A DNA stretch of 64,000 bases from Gp6-AA40 sp036742665 (GCA_036742665.1 DAINQP010000004.1:1-64000); one strand, 5' to 3'. Positions 35,077 to 44,369 are shown, counted from the stretch's first letter. Numbers and translations are program-made. The notes: generated by a model not told the origin, from the sequence alone.

Positions 35077-37309
35077 CCTTGTCCACGCGTTTGCGCAGCT
35101 CTTCGAGATTCAACATGATCGACTCATTCGATCGCAAGAGGTCGGCCAGGATCTCATCTCGCTGGCGGACGTCGCGCGGTGCCGCCTGTTCGCGGCCGAG
35201 GAACGGCCACAAACGCTGACTCAGGTCCTGCGGCAGTACGCCTTCGAGATACTCGAGCGCCGTGCCGCGCAGCTTCGGATCGTCGGTGTGAAGACCGCGA
35301 TAGGCAATTTGGAGCGGTGCCGTCGGCAGCACGAGCGACAACAGGGTGAAGACATGCGCGAGGCTCTGGCCCGCCCGATCCTTCAGGAACTCATCGACAA
35401 ACGACCGCTGCTCGGGATCGATGCTGTCGAGCAGACGATGACTCTGCCACACCGGACGGCCGACCGCCACTTCCTTGCGCACCACGTCGAATACGCGCTC
35501 GCGATCGATCCGGACGCGTGGATTCTTCTCGAGGATCGACGACAGCGATCGGCCGCACTGAAATCGTACTTCGAAGCGCAGATCCTCGAGACCGAGCAAC
35601 AGCCCATCGACTGCGCGCTGTGACACGCAGATAGAAAACACCCGCGCCAGCCGCCGCCGGACGGCGAATGGCTGGTTGGGATCGAGCAGGGCGTCGATCA
35701 GCTCACCGACACGTTCCTCGGCAATCTTGCGCAACGCCCGCACGGCGTCTTCGGCGACCGGATCCCAGGCGAGGAGGGGGATCACGTGTGGGACCAGTGT
35801 CGGCGGGAGCCCTTCCTCGTCGCGCAGCACACTGAGGACGCGGTCCCGATTCCGCGACTTCAGCGCCATGATCTCCATCACCTCCGGGTCGCCGACGGGA
35901 ACCGGGTGCTCCATGGTCATCGCACCCGTCAATGAGGTCGTCACGATCGTACGGTCGCGTGTCAGGCCGGCCGTGAACGGCGTGCGGAGCGTGCGAATCA
36001 TCGCCGTGCGCGTCGTGATGTCTTCCACGTCCGACAAGTCGAGTTCGACCGCGCGATCGAGCAGGCTGCGCTCGAGTGTCTGGATATAGCCGGTACTGAG
36101 TCGTCTCGCCACGACGATCGCCACCCCGGAACATGCAACGGCGGCGAGCAGGATCGCGCCGTATTGCTGCGTCGCCGGGAGCAGGATGAGCAGCCGCACC
36201 ACACCACCGCCGACCGCATCGCCGAGCCGATCGAAGCCGACATCGATGATCGACTTGGCGGCGCGTTTCTCGTCGGCCGGGATCGGCGTATAGAAGATCT
36301 CGTAGCCAGTCCGGAACAGCGAGCCGCGGAAGACCGACTCACCCGTGCGCGCGAGCAGCGCGCCAGCCAGGCCAGGAAACGCAAGTCCGAGCAGGCCGCC
36401 GACCGTCAGCGCGATTGACGGCGTGCTTGCTGTAAGACCCAGGCCCAACCGCTCTAGCGCCAGGGCGCTCGACGTGGTCTGGACCAGGAACGACAACAAG
36501 CTGACACCCGCGTAATAGAGCGCGAAAAAGCGCAGCAGGCTGTCGCCGCGTCCGAACGTCTCGACGGCCTGAGCCTTGAAGACGTAGTCGGCCAGCGCGG
36601 CGCCGATCGTCCCGAGCAGCACGAGTGCCGCGAGATTGCGCAGATACGGTGCCTGTGCCAGCACATGGAGACCAGACTGCGGCGACGTCGCGGCCAGATC
36701 AGGCGGCACAGTCTCGAGCGTGGCGTGCTGCGAAGGCGGCGCCGATTGCGCAAGCCGCCGAATCTGCCAGGCGCAGAACACGTTGACAACGGCCAACAGC
36801 GGCAGCATCGCCGTCACCCCAACCATGACCGCCACGCGTTCGGCGACGAGCGCACCACCAAGGCCGGCGAGCGTCCCGACGCCGGCGATTCGGCCGAAGT
36901 GATGCCGTGCGGTGTGCGGATCGAAGCGCTCGGTGGCAATCAGCCAGAAGCTCGAACCGAGCATTGGACCCAGACCGGAGATCTGCAGGTAGACCAGCCG
37001 CGCCGCCAGGACCGGCGTCGAGAACGTCAGCAGCCACGAGGCAAACAGCAGGGCGCCGCTGAGCGCGAAGGCAATTGGCACGAACGTCGCCGGCGATACC
37101 CTCTGCAGGCCACGCGAGCTCGCTATCACAAGGAGGATCGACACCACGGCTGTGGCGATCACGATCGTCGGCAGCGTTGTAACGTCGAGGTTCGCGAGGT
37201 ACAGCGCGTCCCGCGTGGCCTTACCGGCGATGAACTGCGCGCTCACGGCCGCCGAGCAGATCATCGCGATCATGACTGCCGGGTCGGCCCGGGTCTGTGA
37301 TGAGGTCAT
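35069..37309 (-). CDS. Npt/Tlc-like transporter with C-terminal HEAT-like domain
   Basis: The first gene of the operon. About 746 aa: twelve-helix MFS/ATP-ADP-translocase-like region up to about residue 430 (SFWLIATERFDPHTARHHFGRIAGVGTLAGLGGAL is typical), then a soluble region with repeated helical pairs (VVPHVIPLLAWDPVAEDAVRALRKI and ALLDPNQPFAVRRRLARVFSI) resembling HEAT repeats. I chose ATG 37309 over a GTG at 37348 (start of the longer frame). Unlike the second transporter it carries a regulatory-like tail. It overlaps the kinase gene. Confidence 0.8.
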   Translation of the reverse strand: MTSSQTRADPAVMIAMICSAAVSAQFIAGKATRDALYLANLDVTTLPTIVIATAVVSILLVIASSRGLQRVSPATFVPIAFALSGALLFASWLLTFSTPVLAARLVYLQISGLGPMLGSSFWLIATERFDPHTARHHFGRIAGVGTLAGLGGALVAERVAVMVGVTAMLPLLAVVNVFCAWQIRRLAQSAPPSQHATLETVPPDLAATSPQSGLHVLAQAPYLRNLAALVLLGTIGAALADYVFKAQAVETFGRGDSLLRFFALYYAGVSLLSFLVQTTSSALALERLGLGLTASTPSIALTVGGLLGLAFPGLAGALLARTGESVFRGSLFRTGYEIFYTPIPADEKRAAKSIIDVGFDRLGDAVGGGVVRLLILLPATQQYGAILLAAVACSGVAIVVARRLSTGYIQTLERSLLDRAVELDLSDVEDITTRTAMIRTLRTPFTAGLTRDRTIVTTSLTGAMTMEHPVPVGDPEVMEIMALKSRNRDRVLSVLRDEEGLPPTLVPHVIPLLAWDPVAEDAVRALRKIAEERVGELIDALLDPNQPFAVRRRLARVFSICVSQRAVDGLLLGLEDLRFEVRFQCGRSLSSILEKNPRVRIDRERVFDVVRKEVAVGRPVWQSHRLLDSIDPEQRSFVDEFLKDRAGQSLAHVFTLLSLVLPTAPLQIAYRGLHTDDPKLRGTALEYLEGVLPQDLSQRLWPFLGREQAAPRDVRQRDEILADLLRSNESIMLNLEELRKRVDKGA

Positions 37310-37592
37310 CGGAACAGTCGGGGTACGGGGAATGCGCGCCTTCGGCACGCGAGAACCCCTCGATGCGAGACGATTTCGTTCATGGTATCACCCGCCTTCG
37401 CGTTAGGGCTTCGGCGTGGCAGGCCCTGCCTTTCGTCGGACGTAGCCTGCCTCCGGCGGGCCAACCTGACCAGGGCAGCTTGCGTGTATCCGGACAGTTG
37501 GCGTGCCCAGGACACTGGCAGGTGGTTCGTTCTCGTCCCGGTCCGCCGAACCGGTAGAAAGTGATCGTGTTCTGTATGATGCGTGGGTCCCT
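37310..37592. other. Intergenic region between the transporter operon and HtrA
   Basis: 283 bp separating divergent genes. It contains GC-rich inverted repeats such as GGCAGGCCCTGCC near 37419 and an imperfect one near 37540 (CCGGTCCGCCGAACCGG), but no convincing promoter, gene or RNA. Both divergent promoters probably lie here. Confidence 0.4.
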
Positions 37593-39020
37593 ATGACCAG
37601 AACTCGCGTTCGATCGGTCATATCTGCCGGCGCCATCGTCCTCGCGTTGTGGGGTCCCGCGGCGCTGGCGCAAGGCCGCGCTCAGGCCACCGCGCTACCC
37701 GTGCTCACCGATCTCGACGGCACGATCGAATCACTGGTCCGCACCGTCGATCCATCGGTGGTGCAGATCTTTACGTCCGGACTCGCGACAAGTGAAGGCG
37801 TGGTGAAGGGGCCGTCGGATCTCGTCACCCCGGTGCGAGCCAGCGGCTCGGGCGTCGTCGTGGACGCCGAGGGATTCGTCATCACCAATGCGCACGTCGT
37901 GCGCGGTGCGTCGCGGATCCGGGTCGAAGTGCCGGTGTCCCCGGCCGGGCAGTCGCTCCTCGCACGCCGCAGCCGCATCGTCACGGCGCGGCTCGTCGGC
38001 TTCGACCAGGAGACCGACATCGCGGTGCTGAAAATTGATGCGAGCGGTTTGCGCGCGCTGCCGTTCGGAGACTCCGACGGCCTCAAAGCGGGGCAGGTCG
38101 TGCTGGCGTTCGGCAGCCCGTTGGGCCTGCAGAACTCGGTATCGCTTGGCATTGTCAGCGCTGTGGCCCGGCAACTCGAGCCCGAATCGCCGATGGTCTA
38201 TATCCAGACCGACGCGTCGATCAACCAGGGCAACAGTGGCGGCCCGCTGGTCGATGCGAGGGGCCATCTGGTCGGCGTCAACACGCTGGTCGTGTCCACC
38301 TCCGGCGCCAACAGCGGGCTGGGGTTCGCCGCACCGAGCAACATTGTCAAGACGGTGTTCGATCAGATCAAGCAGAGCGGCCGTGTGCGACGGGGTGAGA
38401 TCGGTGTGAGGGCGCAGACGGTGACCCCGGTGCTTGCAGCGGGACTGGGTCTGTCGCGCGACTATGGCGCAGTGCTCGCTGATGTCGTGCCCGGTGGGCC
38501 GGCCGATCGCGCGGGCCTGGCCGTCGGCGACCTGGTGCTGTCGATCGATGGCAAGCCGATCGAAAACGGACGTCAGCTCAACGTGACGCTGTATCGCAAG
38601 GCCGTCGGCGACGTGGTCAGACTCGACGTGTTGCGCAACGAACAGGTCAAGACGGTGAACGTCTCGGTGGCCGAACGCAACGATCCGCTGTCGCGGATTA
38701 CCGGGCTCGCCGATCCACGACAGAACGTCGTCGAGCGTCTCGGGATCCTCGGTGTGACCCTTGGGCCCGACGTTGCGGCGCTGCTACCGCTGTTGCGCGC
38801 GAAGTCAGGTGTGGTGGTCGTCTCGGCGACGGCCGGCACGTTCGACGCCGACAGCGGCGTGCTCGTGCCCGGCGATGTGATTCATGCGGTGAACGGCACG
38901 TGGATCATGACGCTCGAGGCGCTGCGCGGCGCACTTGCGGGCAAGAAGGCTGGGGATGCCGTGGTGCTGCAAATCGAGCGTCTCGGTCTTTTGAGTTACA
39001 TCGCGTTCACTCTCGACTAA
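37593..39020 (+). CDS. HtrA/DegP-like trypsin-fold serine protease with PDZ domains
   Basis: An exported S1C protease of about 475 aa. It has a signal peptide (ISAGAIVLALWGPAALA), a trypsin domain with the triad TNAHVV (His), TDIAVLKI (Asp) and GNSGGPLV (Ser), a PDZ domain (LADVVPGGPADRAGLAVGDLVLSIDGKP) and a second weaker PDZ-like region (GDVIHAVNGTWIMTLEALRGAL). It acts in periplasmic quality control. ATG 37593 is preferred to upstream starts because the signal peptide then sits at the N-terminus. The first gene of a two-gene unit. Confidence 0.93.
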   Translation: MTRTRVRSVISAGAIVLALWGPAALAQGRAQATALPVLTDLDGTIESLVRTVDPSVVQIFTSGLATSEGVVKGPSDLVTPVRASGSGVVVDAEGFVITNAHVVRGASRIRVEVPVSPAGQSLLARRSRIVTARLVGFDQETDIAVLKIDASGLRALPFGDSDGLKAGQVVLAFGSPLGLQNSVSLGIVSAVARQLEPESPMVYIQTDASINQGNSGGPLVDARGHLVGVNTLVVSTSGANSGLGFAAPSNIVKTVFDQIKQSGRVRRGEIGVRAQTVTPVLAAGLGLSRDYGAVLADVVPGGPADRAGLAVGDLVLSIDGKPIENGRQLNVTLYRKAVGDVVRLDVLRNEQVKTVNVSVAERNDPLSRITGLADPRQNVVERLGILGVTLGPDVAALLPLLRAKSGVVVVSATAGTFDADSGVLVPGDVIHAVNGTWIMTLEALRGALAGKKAGDAVVLQIERLGLLSYIAFTLD

Positions 39021-39022
39021 GC

Positions 39023-39211
39023 GTGCTGTTCTTCGAGTTCTTCCCGCTCTTCGTCGCGCTCGTTGGCGTGGTCGCCGCCGTGTTCCTCTTCATGAGAGAC
39101 CGTCGCGCGCGCGCGGCCAACGAGCCGGAGGATCCGATCGCACAGCGAAAAGAGCCCTCTCCTGACGACGATGAGCGCGGCCCGGGGCTGCGGCCAAGCA
39201 TGCGGGCATAA
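39023..39211 (+). CDS. Small single-pass membrane protein
   Basis: A 62-aa protein starting at GTG two bases after the protease stop. An N-terminal hydrophobic helix (FFPLFVALVGVVAAVFLFM) is followed by a charged cytoplasmic tail (RDRRARAANEPEDPIAQR). I do not recognise it. The very short gap and intact frame support translational coupling to the protease, and its role may be to anchor or regulate it; this is inference. Confidence 0.5.
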   Translation: MLFFEFFPLFVALVGVVAAVFLFMRDRRARAANEPEDPIAQRKEPSPDDDERGPGLRPSMRA

Positions 39212-39313
39212 GAACCTCGCGGGACGACCGACGTTCGTCGCGTCGCGCGAGCGGACGAAGTCTTCGAGCAGGTGGGAGCCGTCCTGATGCCGTGGCGATG
39301 TTGGCGTCCTAAT

Positions 39314-39661
39314 CTATTTCTTCGCGGCGTGCTCTTTTGCCAACTCCAGATGGAGCTTGGCCAGCGCGCGCAGCGCCTCTGCAGCCTCGCGGGAATGCGC
39401 GGCATAGTGTCGCGCCTCGCCAAGCAGCTTCGCCTCGCTCTTCTCATAGAGCGTCGCCAGGTCTTCATGGACTTTGGCGTCGTTCTCATGCTCGACCGCG
39501 TGCGCCGTGTAGTGCGCCGCAAGTTTCTGATGTTCCTCGGCGGTGCTGTGGGACTGCGCCACTTTCTTGAAATCCTGGTCCGAGAGCTGGCCAGTCTCTG
39601 CGTAGGCGAGCGAGCACAGGGCCAATGCCGCCACACCGACGTACGAACAGAGTCGTGTCAT
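39314..39661 (-). CDS. Exported helical protein, function unknown
   Basis: A 115-aa periplasmic protein with a signal peptide (LCSYVGVAALALCSLAYA). The mature part is almost wholly alpha-helical and rich in Ala, Glu, His and Lys (KLAAHYTAHAVEHENDAKVHEDLATLYEK), with a coiled-coil-like heptad pattern. ATG 39661 is the start with the signal peptide. A repeated Ala-Xaa-His register may bind metal, but no motif is established. It is convergent with the small membrane protein gene. Confidence 0.7.
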   Translation of the reverse strand: MTRLCSYVGVAALALCSLAYAETGQLSDQDFKKVAQSHSTAEEHQKLAAHYTAHAVEHENDAKVHEDLATLYEKSEAKLLGEARHYAAHSREAAEALRALAKLHLELAKEHAAKK

Positions 39662-39860
39662 GCGTTTGCCTCCATCTTCAGTTGCCGTCTGGTGACAGCC
39701 AGCGCAGACGCGCCGCTCTCCTGACGTAACAGTTCGATGGGCGGCTGGGGAGCAACGCGCGTGCCACGCACGCACATTGGAGATCTCGCGCGATATCCGC
39801 GAGAACGTGCGGGAGGCTGCGAAGTTGCTCGCAGCACTGCGGAATTTTTCCCCGTCCGAT

Positions 39861-40745
39861 CTAGTCGTAGTACTGCGGCGCCTTCTTCAATTTGGTGATG
39901 AACTCGTAATCGTGCTCGATCCAGAGCGGCATCTTCGTCTTCCCGAGGTAGTCCTCGATCACGCGCCGTGAGGCCGCCGACTGCTCGGGGCTGAACTCGT
40001 TGTCCGGCGGCCGCCGCTTGAAGCTGCGCTCCTCGCGGTAGTGATAGAGATCACCGCTCAACATGATGGGTCCCGTCTTCGCCAGTTTGAGAACCAGGAC
40101 CTGATGCGCCGGAGTGTGGCCGGGCGCGGCCTTCATGATCACGCTGCCATCGCCGAACACGTCGTGCTCATCCTTGTCGACGACAACCACCTGGCTGCCC
40201 TTCAGAGACGAGTAGAACGCCGGATTCACGCGCGGGTTATTCTCGGCCCACATGAAGTCGCGCTCCGCGGCGCGCGTCAGCCACGTCGCCGCGGCAAACG
40301 CGTTGAGGTTCGCGGTGTGGTCGATATGCGCGTGCGAAACCGCGACGTAGGTGATGTCCTCAGGCTTATAGCCAACCTGCGCGAGTTGGCTCTTCAGCGT
40401 GCGCGTGACAACAGCTGCGACGGTCGGATTGACGTTGGCCTTCGCGTTGTTCGTCTGCGCCTCGACGACGCTGTCAGGAATGACGCCGACGTCCCACATC
40501 AGCGTCCCGCGCGGATGGGCGATCAGGAAGCAGGGCACCGGCATGCGGATCTCGCCGACCTCCTGCATGGTGACGTGATAGCGCTCAACCCCCTCGCGAT
40601 TGGGCGTGAGCGTGCCGCAGTCGAAGACATAGAGCCGAAGCGATTTCACCGCTGGTGATTTCGTCTGCACCGAGACGGGAGCTGATAGGGCTGCCTCAAT
40701 CGCCACGGCTGCCGCGAGCGCCGCGGCCCATCGCAGGTGTTTCAT
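39861..40745 (-). CDS. Exported metallo-beta-lactamase-fold hydrolase (lactonase-like)
   Basis: A 294-aa zinc hydrolase with a signal peptide (WAAALAAAVAIEAALSA). The HxHxDH motif SHAHIDH is present, with further ligands GHTPAHQ and GDLYHY. The architecture resembles AiiA-type N-acyl homoserine lactonases, but an exported location and lack of a further AHL motif leave the substrate open. ATG 40745 begins at MKHLRWAA. Downstream and upstream genes are not obviously related. Confidence 0.85.
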   Translation of the reverse strand: MKHLRWAAALAAAVAIEAALSAPVSVQTKSPAVKSLRLYVFDCGTLTPNREGVERYHVTMQEVGEIRMPVPCFLIAHPRGTLMWDVGVIPDSVVEAQTNNAKANVNPTVAAVVTRTLKSQLAQVGYKPEDITYVAVSHAHIDHTANLNAFAAATWLTRAAERDFMWAENNPRVNPAFYSSLKGSQVVVVDKDEHDVFGDGSVIMKAAPGHTPAHQVLVLKLAKTGPIMLSGDLYHYREERSFKRRPPDNEFSPEQSAASRRVIEDYLGKTKMPLWIEHDYEFITKLKKAPQYYD

Positions 40746-40767
40746 CACGCTGAGAGTATAGGGCGAG

Positions 40768-42402
40768 TTACCAGCGAAACGCTGTCTGGGCCGTCTGAGT
40801 GGCCAGCCGCTCATGGAGCATCATGGCCGTCTCGCGGGCAAGGTAGGGGATGCTGATTCGGTGGACTGGAGAGGCGCTGCCGGCCGTATCGACACGGATG
40901 CCCGCCATTGCAGCTCGCCGATCGAACGGAGACTCGGCACGCCCAACCACTTGAATCTTCGCGATCGGCACAACCGTGTTCTGCCGCCACCACCACCCGC
41001 TGCGCAGAACGAGTGCGTCTTCAGTGACAGCCCAATGTGTATGGCGAACGTGTTGCCAGGCCAGAGTCACGATCCAAGGCACTGTGATCGCCAACACGAT
41101 GAGTCCTGCCCAACCGAACCAGAAAACGAATGGCACGACGGTGATGAACGGCAGGACGAGAGCGGGCTTCACCGCGCGCCGAAACGCGCGCGGGTGCAGC
41201 GGCTGCCACGCGACGCTGTCGAGATCGAACCCGGGAAGCACTTCGTGCACCAGCGCCCGAACGGCGGCCTTCCGAATGATGGGCGCCAGCCGCTCGCGCG
41301 GCTGCGTGCGTTGTCCGTCGTGAGGAGAGCCGTGTCCGCCCGCGGTTTCCACACGCACTGACATCCGATTGACGAGCCGCTGTAGCGGTGACTCGGTGAC
41401 GGTCAATGACTGCACGCGTTTCAGCGGAACGGTGGTGGTCACACGCGTCAGCAGGCCGTATTCGGTCCGCAGGTCTTCTCCAACGCGGGTGAGATGGAAC
41501 TCGTGCAGGCGCAGGAACGACCACACCATCGACAGCACGCGCACGAGCAGCAACAGTCCGATAACGCCCACCAGCAGAATCGCGACGCGTCCGAACGAGG
41601 GCAGTCGGCCCGCGGCCACTGTGGCTATCGTGTCACGCAGCAGTCCGGGCGCATACGCGCCGCTTGTGAGCTGCTCCCACACCGATCGAAACAGCCCGGC
41701 CTCCCACAGCACGCCGTACGCGGCCGCCACGATCACCATGCCACGGTTTTCGAGCAGCCCGTTCAGCAGCAGCTCGCGTACCGGCAGGTAGAGCAACGTC
41801 CGGCCGTCCTCGCGCTCCGCGCGACGCTGCCCAGGTTCGGTCTCGGCCGCGGTGCCCTGCGTCGTCAATGGTTCCGGTTCCGGGACCGCAACCAGCGCGC
41901 GTCCGGCGAAGACGCGGCGGCGCATTTCGTGGAAGACGGTTTCGTGCAGGACGCTGATCGTCGCTTCAGGGGCCGTTCCACCGCCGGTTTCGACACGAAC
42001 CTCGGCGACGCCGAACAGACGGTGGGCGATGTTTCTCACTGCATCGAGGTTCTGGATCCGCGCATACGGCACGTGGCGTTCGTTGCGAAAGAGGATGCCC
42101 GAGCTGATGACGAGTTCCGTACCCTCGTAACGCAGACGGAACGAGAAGTAGCGCACCAGCGCCGCGATGGTCGCTGGAATCAGAAAGAGCAGGATCCAGA
42201 ACTGCCAGTTGGCGATCTCCAACTCGCCGGGCATCCATCGGTTCATCCATCGCGCGGGTCCCCATCCTCCAGGATCAGAGGGCTGTGGCGAGGAGCGGCC
42301 GCTGGTCAGGATGAGCACGACCGCTGGCAGCAGAAATGCTCGGAGGCTGCGAGCCAGCGCAAACAGGACGGACGAGGGGTGCAGGCGATGATCAGACGGC
42401 AT
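40768..42402 (-). CDS. bPH2-domain membrane protein (YdbT-like)
   Basis: A membrane protein with repeated bacterial PH domains. Hydrophobic segments appear near the start (LRAFLLPAVVLILTS, WILLFLIPATIAALV), in the middle and near the C-terminus. Repeats include RYEGTELVISSGILFRNERHVPYARIQNLD and a similar block starting TRVGEDLRTEYGLLTRVTTTVPLKRVQSLTV, and a third ALVLRSGWWWRQNTVVPIAKIQ. It overlaps the smaller YdbS-like gene by 11 bp, the conserved ydbS-ydbT pairing. Function is uncharacterised. Confidence 0.88.
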   Translation of the reverse strand: MPSDHRLHPSSVLFALARSLRAFLLPAVVLILTSGRSSPQPSDPGGWGPARWMNRWMPGELEIANWQFWILLFLIPATIAALVRYFSFRLRYEGTELVISSGILFRNERHVPYARIQNLDAVRNIAHRLFGVAEVRVETGGGTAPEATISVLHETVFHEMRRRVFAGRALVAVPEPEPLTTQGTAAETEPGQRRAEREDGRTLLYLPVRELLLNGLLENRGMVIVAAAYGVLWEAGLFRSVWEQLTSGAYAPGLLRDTIATVAAGRLPSFGRVAILLVGVIGLLLLVRVLSMVWSFLRLHEFHLTRVGEDLRTEYGLLTRVTTTVPLKRVQSLTVTESPLQRLVNRMSVRVETAGGHGSPHDGQRTQPRERLAPIIRKAAVRALVHEVLPGFDLDSVAWQPLHPRAFRRAVKPALVLPFITVVPFVFWFGWAGLIVLAITVPWIVTLAWQHVRHTHWAVTEDALVLRSGWWWRQNTVVPIAKIQVVGRAESPFDRRAAMAGIRVDTAGSASPVHRISIPYLARETAMMLHERLATQTAQTAFRW

Positions 42403-42907
42403 CGCCCTGATCACGGGGGAGCAGATGCGCGCGGACGCGCTGCGCGATGGTGAACTCGAGACCGGGCAGCTTCACTTCGGAATGCTGCGTGCCCGCGGTG
42501 TAGACGACCAGCGTGCCGAGGCCATGCCGGCGCTCGAGCGGCCCTTGCGAGACATCGGTATGCTGGATCCGCGATCGTGGAACGTTGGTGATCGTCCGCC
42601 AGTACACGCCGCGCAGGATCTCGAGACCAGCCTCGTCGACGCGGTACCACGTGTGGCGATAGGCGATCGCCGGCCAGTGTTGCAGGTGCCAGCCGAGTGC
42701 GCCGATGACGACGAGCCACAGTGGCAGAAGCAGCGCGCCAAGCTCGAGAATCCCGCTTGCCACCCACAGCGACACGACCGCCACGAACGACCCTGCCGCC
42801 AGGATAACGATGAAGATCGCGGCGTGCAGCCGCTGAACGGTGATCCAACGCGGGTCGAGCTGACGGCTGATGCCGTCGGCGATCGAGTCGGCTGTGCCGG
42901 AATCCAT
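42392..42907 (-). CDS. bPH2-domain membrane protein (YdbS-like)
   Basis: A 171-aa partner of the longer PH-domain protein, with two TM segments (AIFIVILAAGSFVAVVSLWVASG and LGALLLPLWLVVIGALGWHL) followed by a bPH2 domain (YRVDEAGLEILRGVYWRTITNVPRSRIQHTDVSQG). The typical ydbS/ydbT operon order is kept. ATG 42907 is chosen; a GTG at 42934 is also possible. A palindromic repeat lies in the divergent promoter region upstream. Confidence 0.85.
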   Translation of the reverse strand: MDSGTADSIADGISRQLDPRWITVQRLHAAIFIVILAAGSFVAVVSLWVASGILELGALLLPLWLVVIGALGWHLQHWPAIAYRHTWYRVDEAGLEILRGVYWRTITNVPRSRIQHTDVSQGPLERRHGLGTLVVYTAGTQHSEVKLPGLEFTIAQRVRAHLLPRDQGDAV

Positions 42908-42939
42908 CGACGAAGACGACTCTATTACAATCACCGCAC

Positions 42940-42964
42940 GTCCGGCTGAAGCCGGACACTACAT
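42940..42964. repeat. Family C palindromic repeat, copy 1
   Basis: GTCCGGCTGAAGCCGGAC followed by ACTACAT, in the gap between the divergent PH-domain and PQQ-type genes and only 2 bp before the latter's start codon. The same word recurs at 63104. Confidence 0.7.
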
Positions 42965-42966
42965 CG

Positions 42967-44343
42967 ATGCCCATCTCTCGCCGCCTCCTGTTGCAATCGC
43001 TGATCGCTCAGCCGCTGCTGGCGCGCGTTGCGTGGGCGCAGGCACGACTCCTCGGCAGACCGAAGCCGCTGCCCGCCGGTGCCGTCACGCATGACTGGAC
43101 GTCGTTCCTCGGCCCGACGCACAACGCGGTGTCCACTGAGACGAAGCTGACTCGCACGCTGCCGCCACCACTCATCTGGGAATTTTCGAAAGGCACCAGC
43201 TATTCATCGCCGGCGATCTCCGGCGATCGGCTCTTGTACATCTACCGCATCGGCAATGAGGAGATCGTCGAATGTCTGGACGCTCTGACGGGTGTCAGCC
43301 GCTGGCAGTTCAAATACGCCACGGTGTTCGAGGATCGCTACGGCTATAACAACGGACCGCGCGCGAGTCCGGTTATCGATGGCAACCGCGTGTACACGAT
43401 GGGGGCCGAAGGGAAGCTACATTCCCTGGACCTCGCCGCGGGCAAGGTGCTGTGGAAGCGCGACCTCCGCGCCGACTACAAGGTGCCGCAGGATTTCTTC
43501 GGCACAGCGTCCTCGCCGCTCGTCGAAGGCCGTGTGCTGATCGTCAACGTCGGTGCACCAGGCGGTCCGTGCGTCGTCGCAATGGATACTGCGACGGGGA
43601 AAGAAGTGTGGCGCGCCGGCAATGCGTGGGGGCCGAGCTATGCGTCACCGGTACCGGCAGTCGTGCATGGTCAAAGACGTGTCTTCGTGTTTGCCGGCGG
43701 CGAATCCGATCCGCCAACCGGTGGGCTCATGTCGATCGATCCGGCGAACGGCAAGGTGGACTTCTCGTTCCCGTGGCGCAGCCGTAGTTACGAGTCGGTA
43801 AACGCGTCGTGTCCGGTCGTCTTCGACAACAAGGTCTTCATCTCGGCGAGCTATCGCACCGGCGGCGCGCTGTTGCAGATCAACGCTGACTTCTCGCACA
43901 GAGTCCTGTGGACGACGCAGGAGTTTGGGCTGCACTTCAACACGCCCATCTATCGCAACGGGTATCTGTACGGGTTCGATGGCCGCAATGAACCCGACGC
44001 GTCGCTGGCATGTATCGACGTGGCGACGGGAAAAGTTGCGTGGCGCGAGATGCCAGAATGGAACGAGACCGTCGGCGGCCGTCAGGCCACTGTCGGCACG
44101 TACCGCGGTTCGCTACTCGCTGTTGACGGCAGCTATCTCTGCCTCGGCGAGCTCGGACACCTGATGTGGATGGATCTGACGCCGAAGGGCTACAAGGAAA
44201 TCTCGCGAGCCTGGCTGTTTCAGGCCCGCGAATCATGGACGCTGCCTGTGCTTAGCCGCGGGTTGCTCTACGTCGCGCAGAACACCCGTGAGATCAACCG
44301 CGGTACTGCGCCGCGGTTGCTTTGCTACGATCTCCGCGCCTGA
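42967..44343 (+). CDS. Exported PQQ-type beta-propeller protein
   Basis: A 458-aa protein with a probable Tat-type or Sec signal (SRRLLLQSLIAQPLLARVAWA). The body is a PQQ-like (quinoprotein) propeller with blades such as LDALTGVSRWQFK, LDLAAGKVLWKRDL, MDTATGKEVWRAG and IDVATGKVAWREM, each ending in a W docking motif. No dehydrogenase Cys pair or cytochrome c motif is present, so it is likely a binding scaffold rather than an alcohol dehydrogenase. Starting ATG 42967. Confidence 0.85.
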   Translation: MPISRRLLLQSLIAQPLLARVAWAQARLLGRPKPLPAGAVTHDWTSFLGPTHNAVSTETKLTRTLPPPLIWEFSKGTSYSSPAISGDRLLYIYRIGNEEIVECLDALTGVSRWQFKYATVFEDRYGYNNGPRASPVIDGNRVYTMGAEGKLHSLDLAAGKVLWKRDLRADYKVPQDFFGTASSPLVEGRVLIVNVGAPGGPCVVAMDTATGKEVWRAGNAWGPSYASPVPAVVHGQRRVFVFAGGESDPPTGGLMSIDPANGKVDFSFPWRSRSYESVNASCPVVFDNKVFISASYRTGGALLQINADFSHRVLWTTQEFGLHFNTPIYRNGYLYGFDGRNEPDASLACIDVATGKVAWREMPEWNETVGGRQATVGTYRGSLLAVDGSYLCLGELGHLMWMDLTPKGYKEISRAWLFQARESWTLPVLSRGLLYVAQNTREINRGTAPRLLCYDLRA

Positions 44344-44369
44344 GCCCTGCCTGCCACACGCACTCGAGC

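Noticed and set aside
39861..40745. Naming the lactamase-fold protein as a quorum-quenching AHL lactonase
   Set aside because: Only the HxHxDH motif supports it; the export signal and lack of lactonase-specific residues leave the substrate open.
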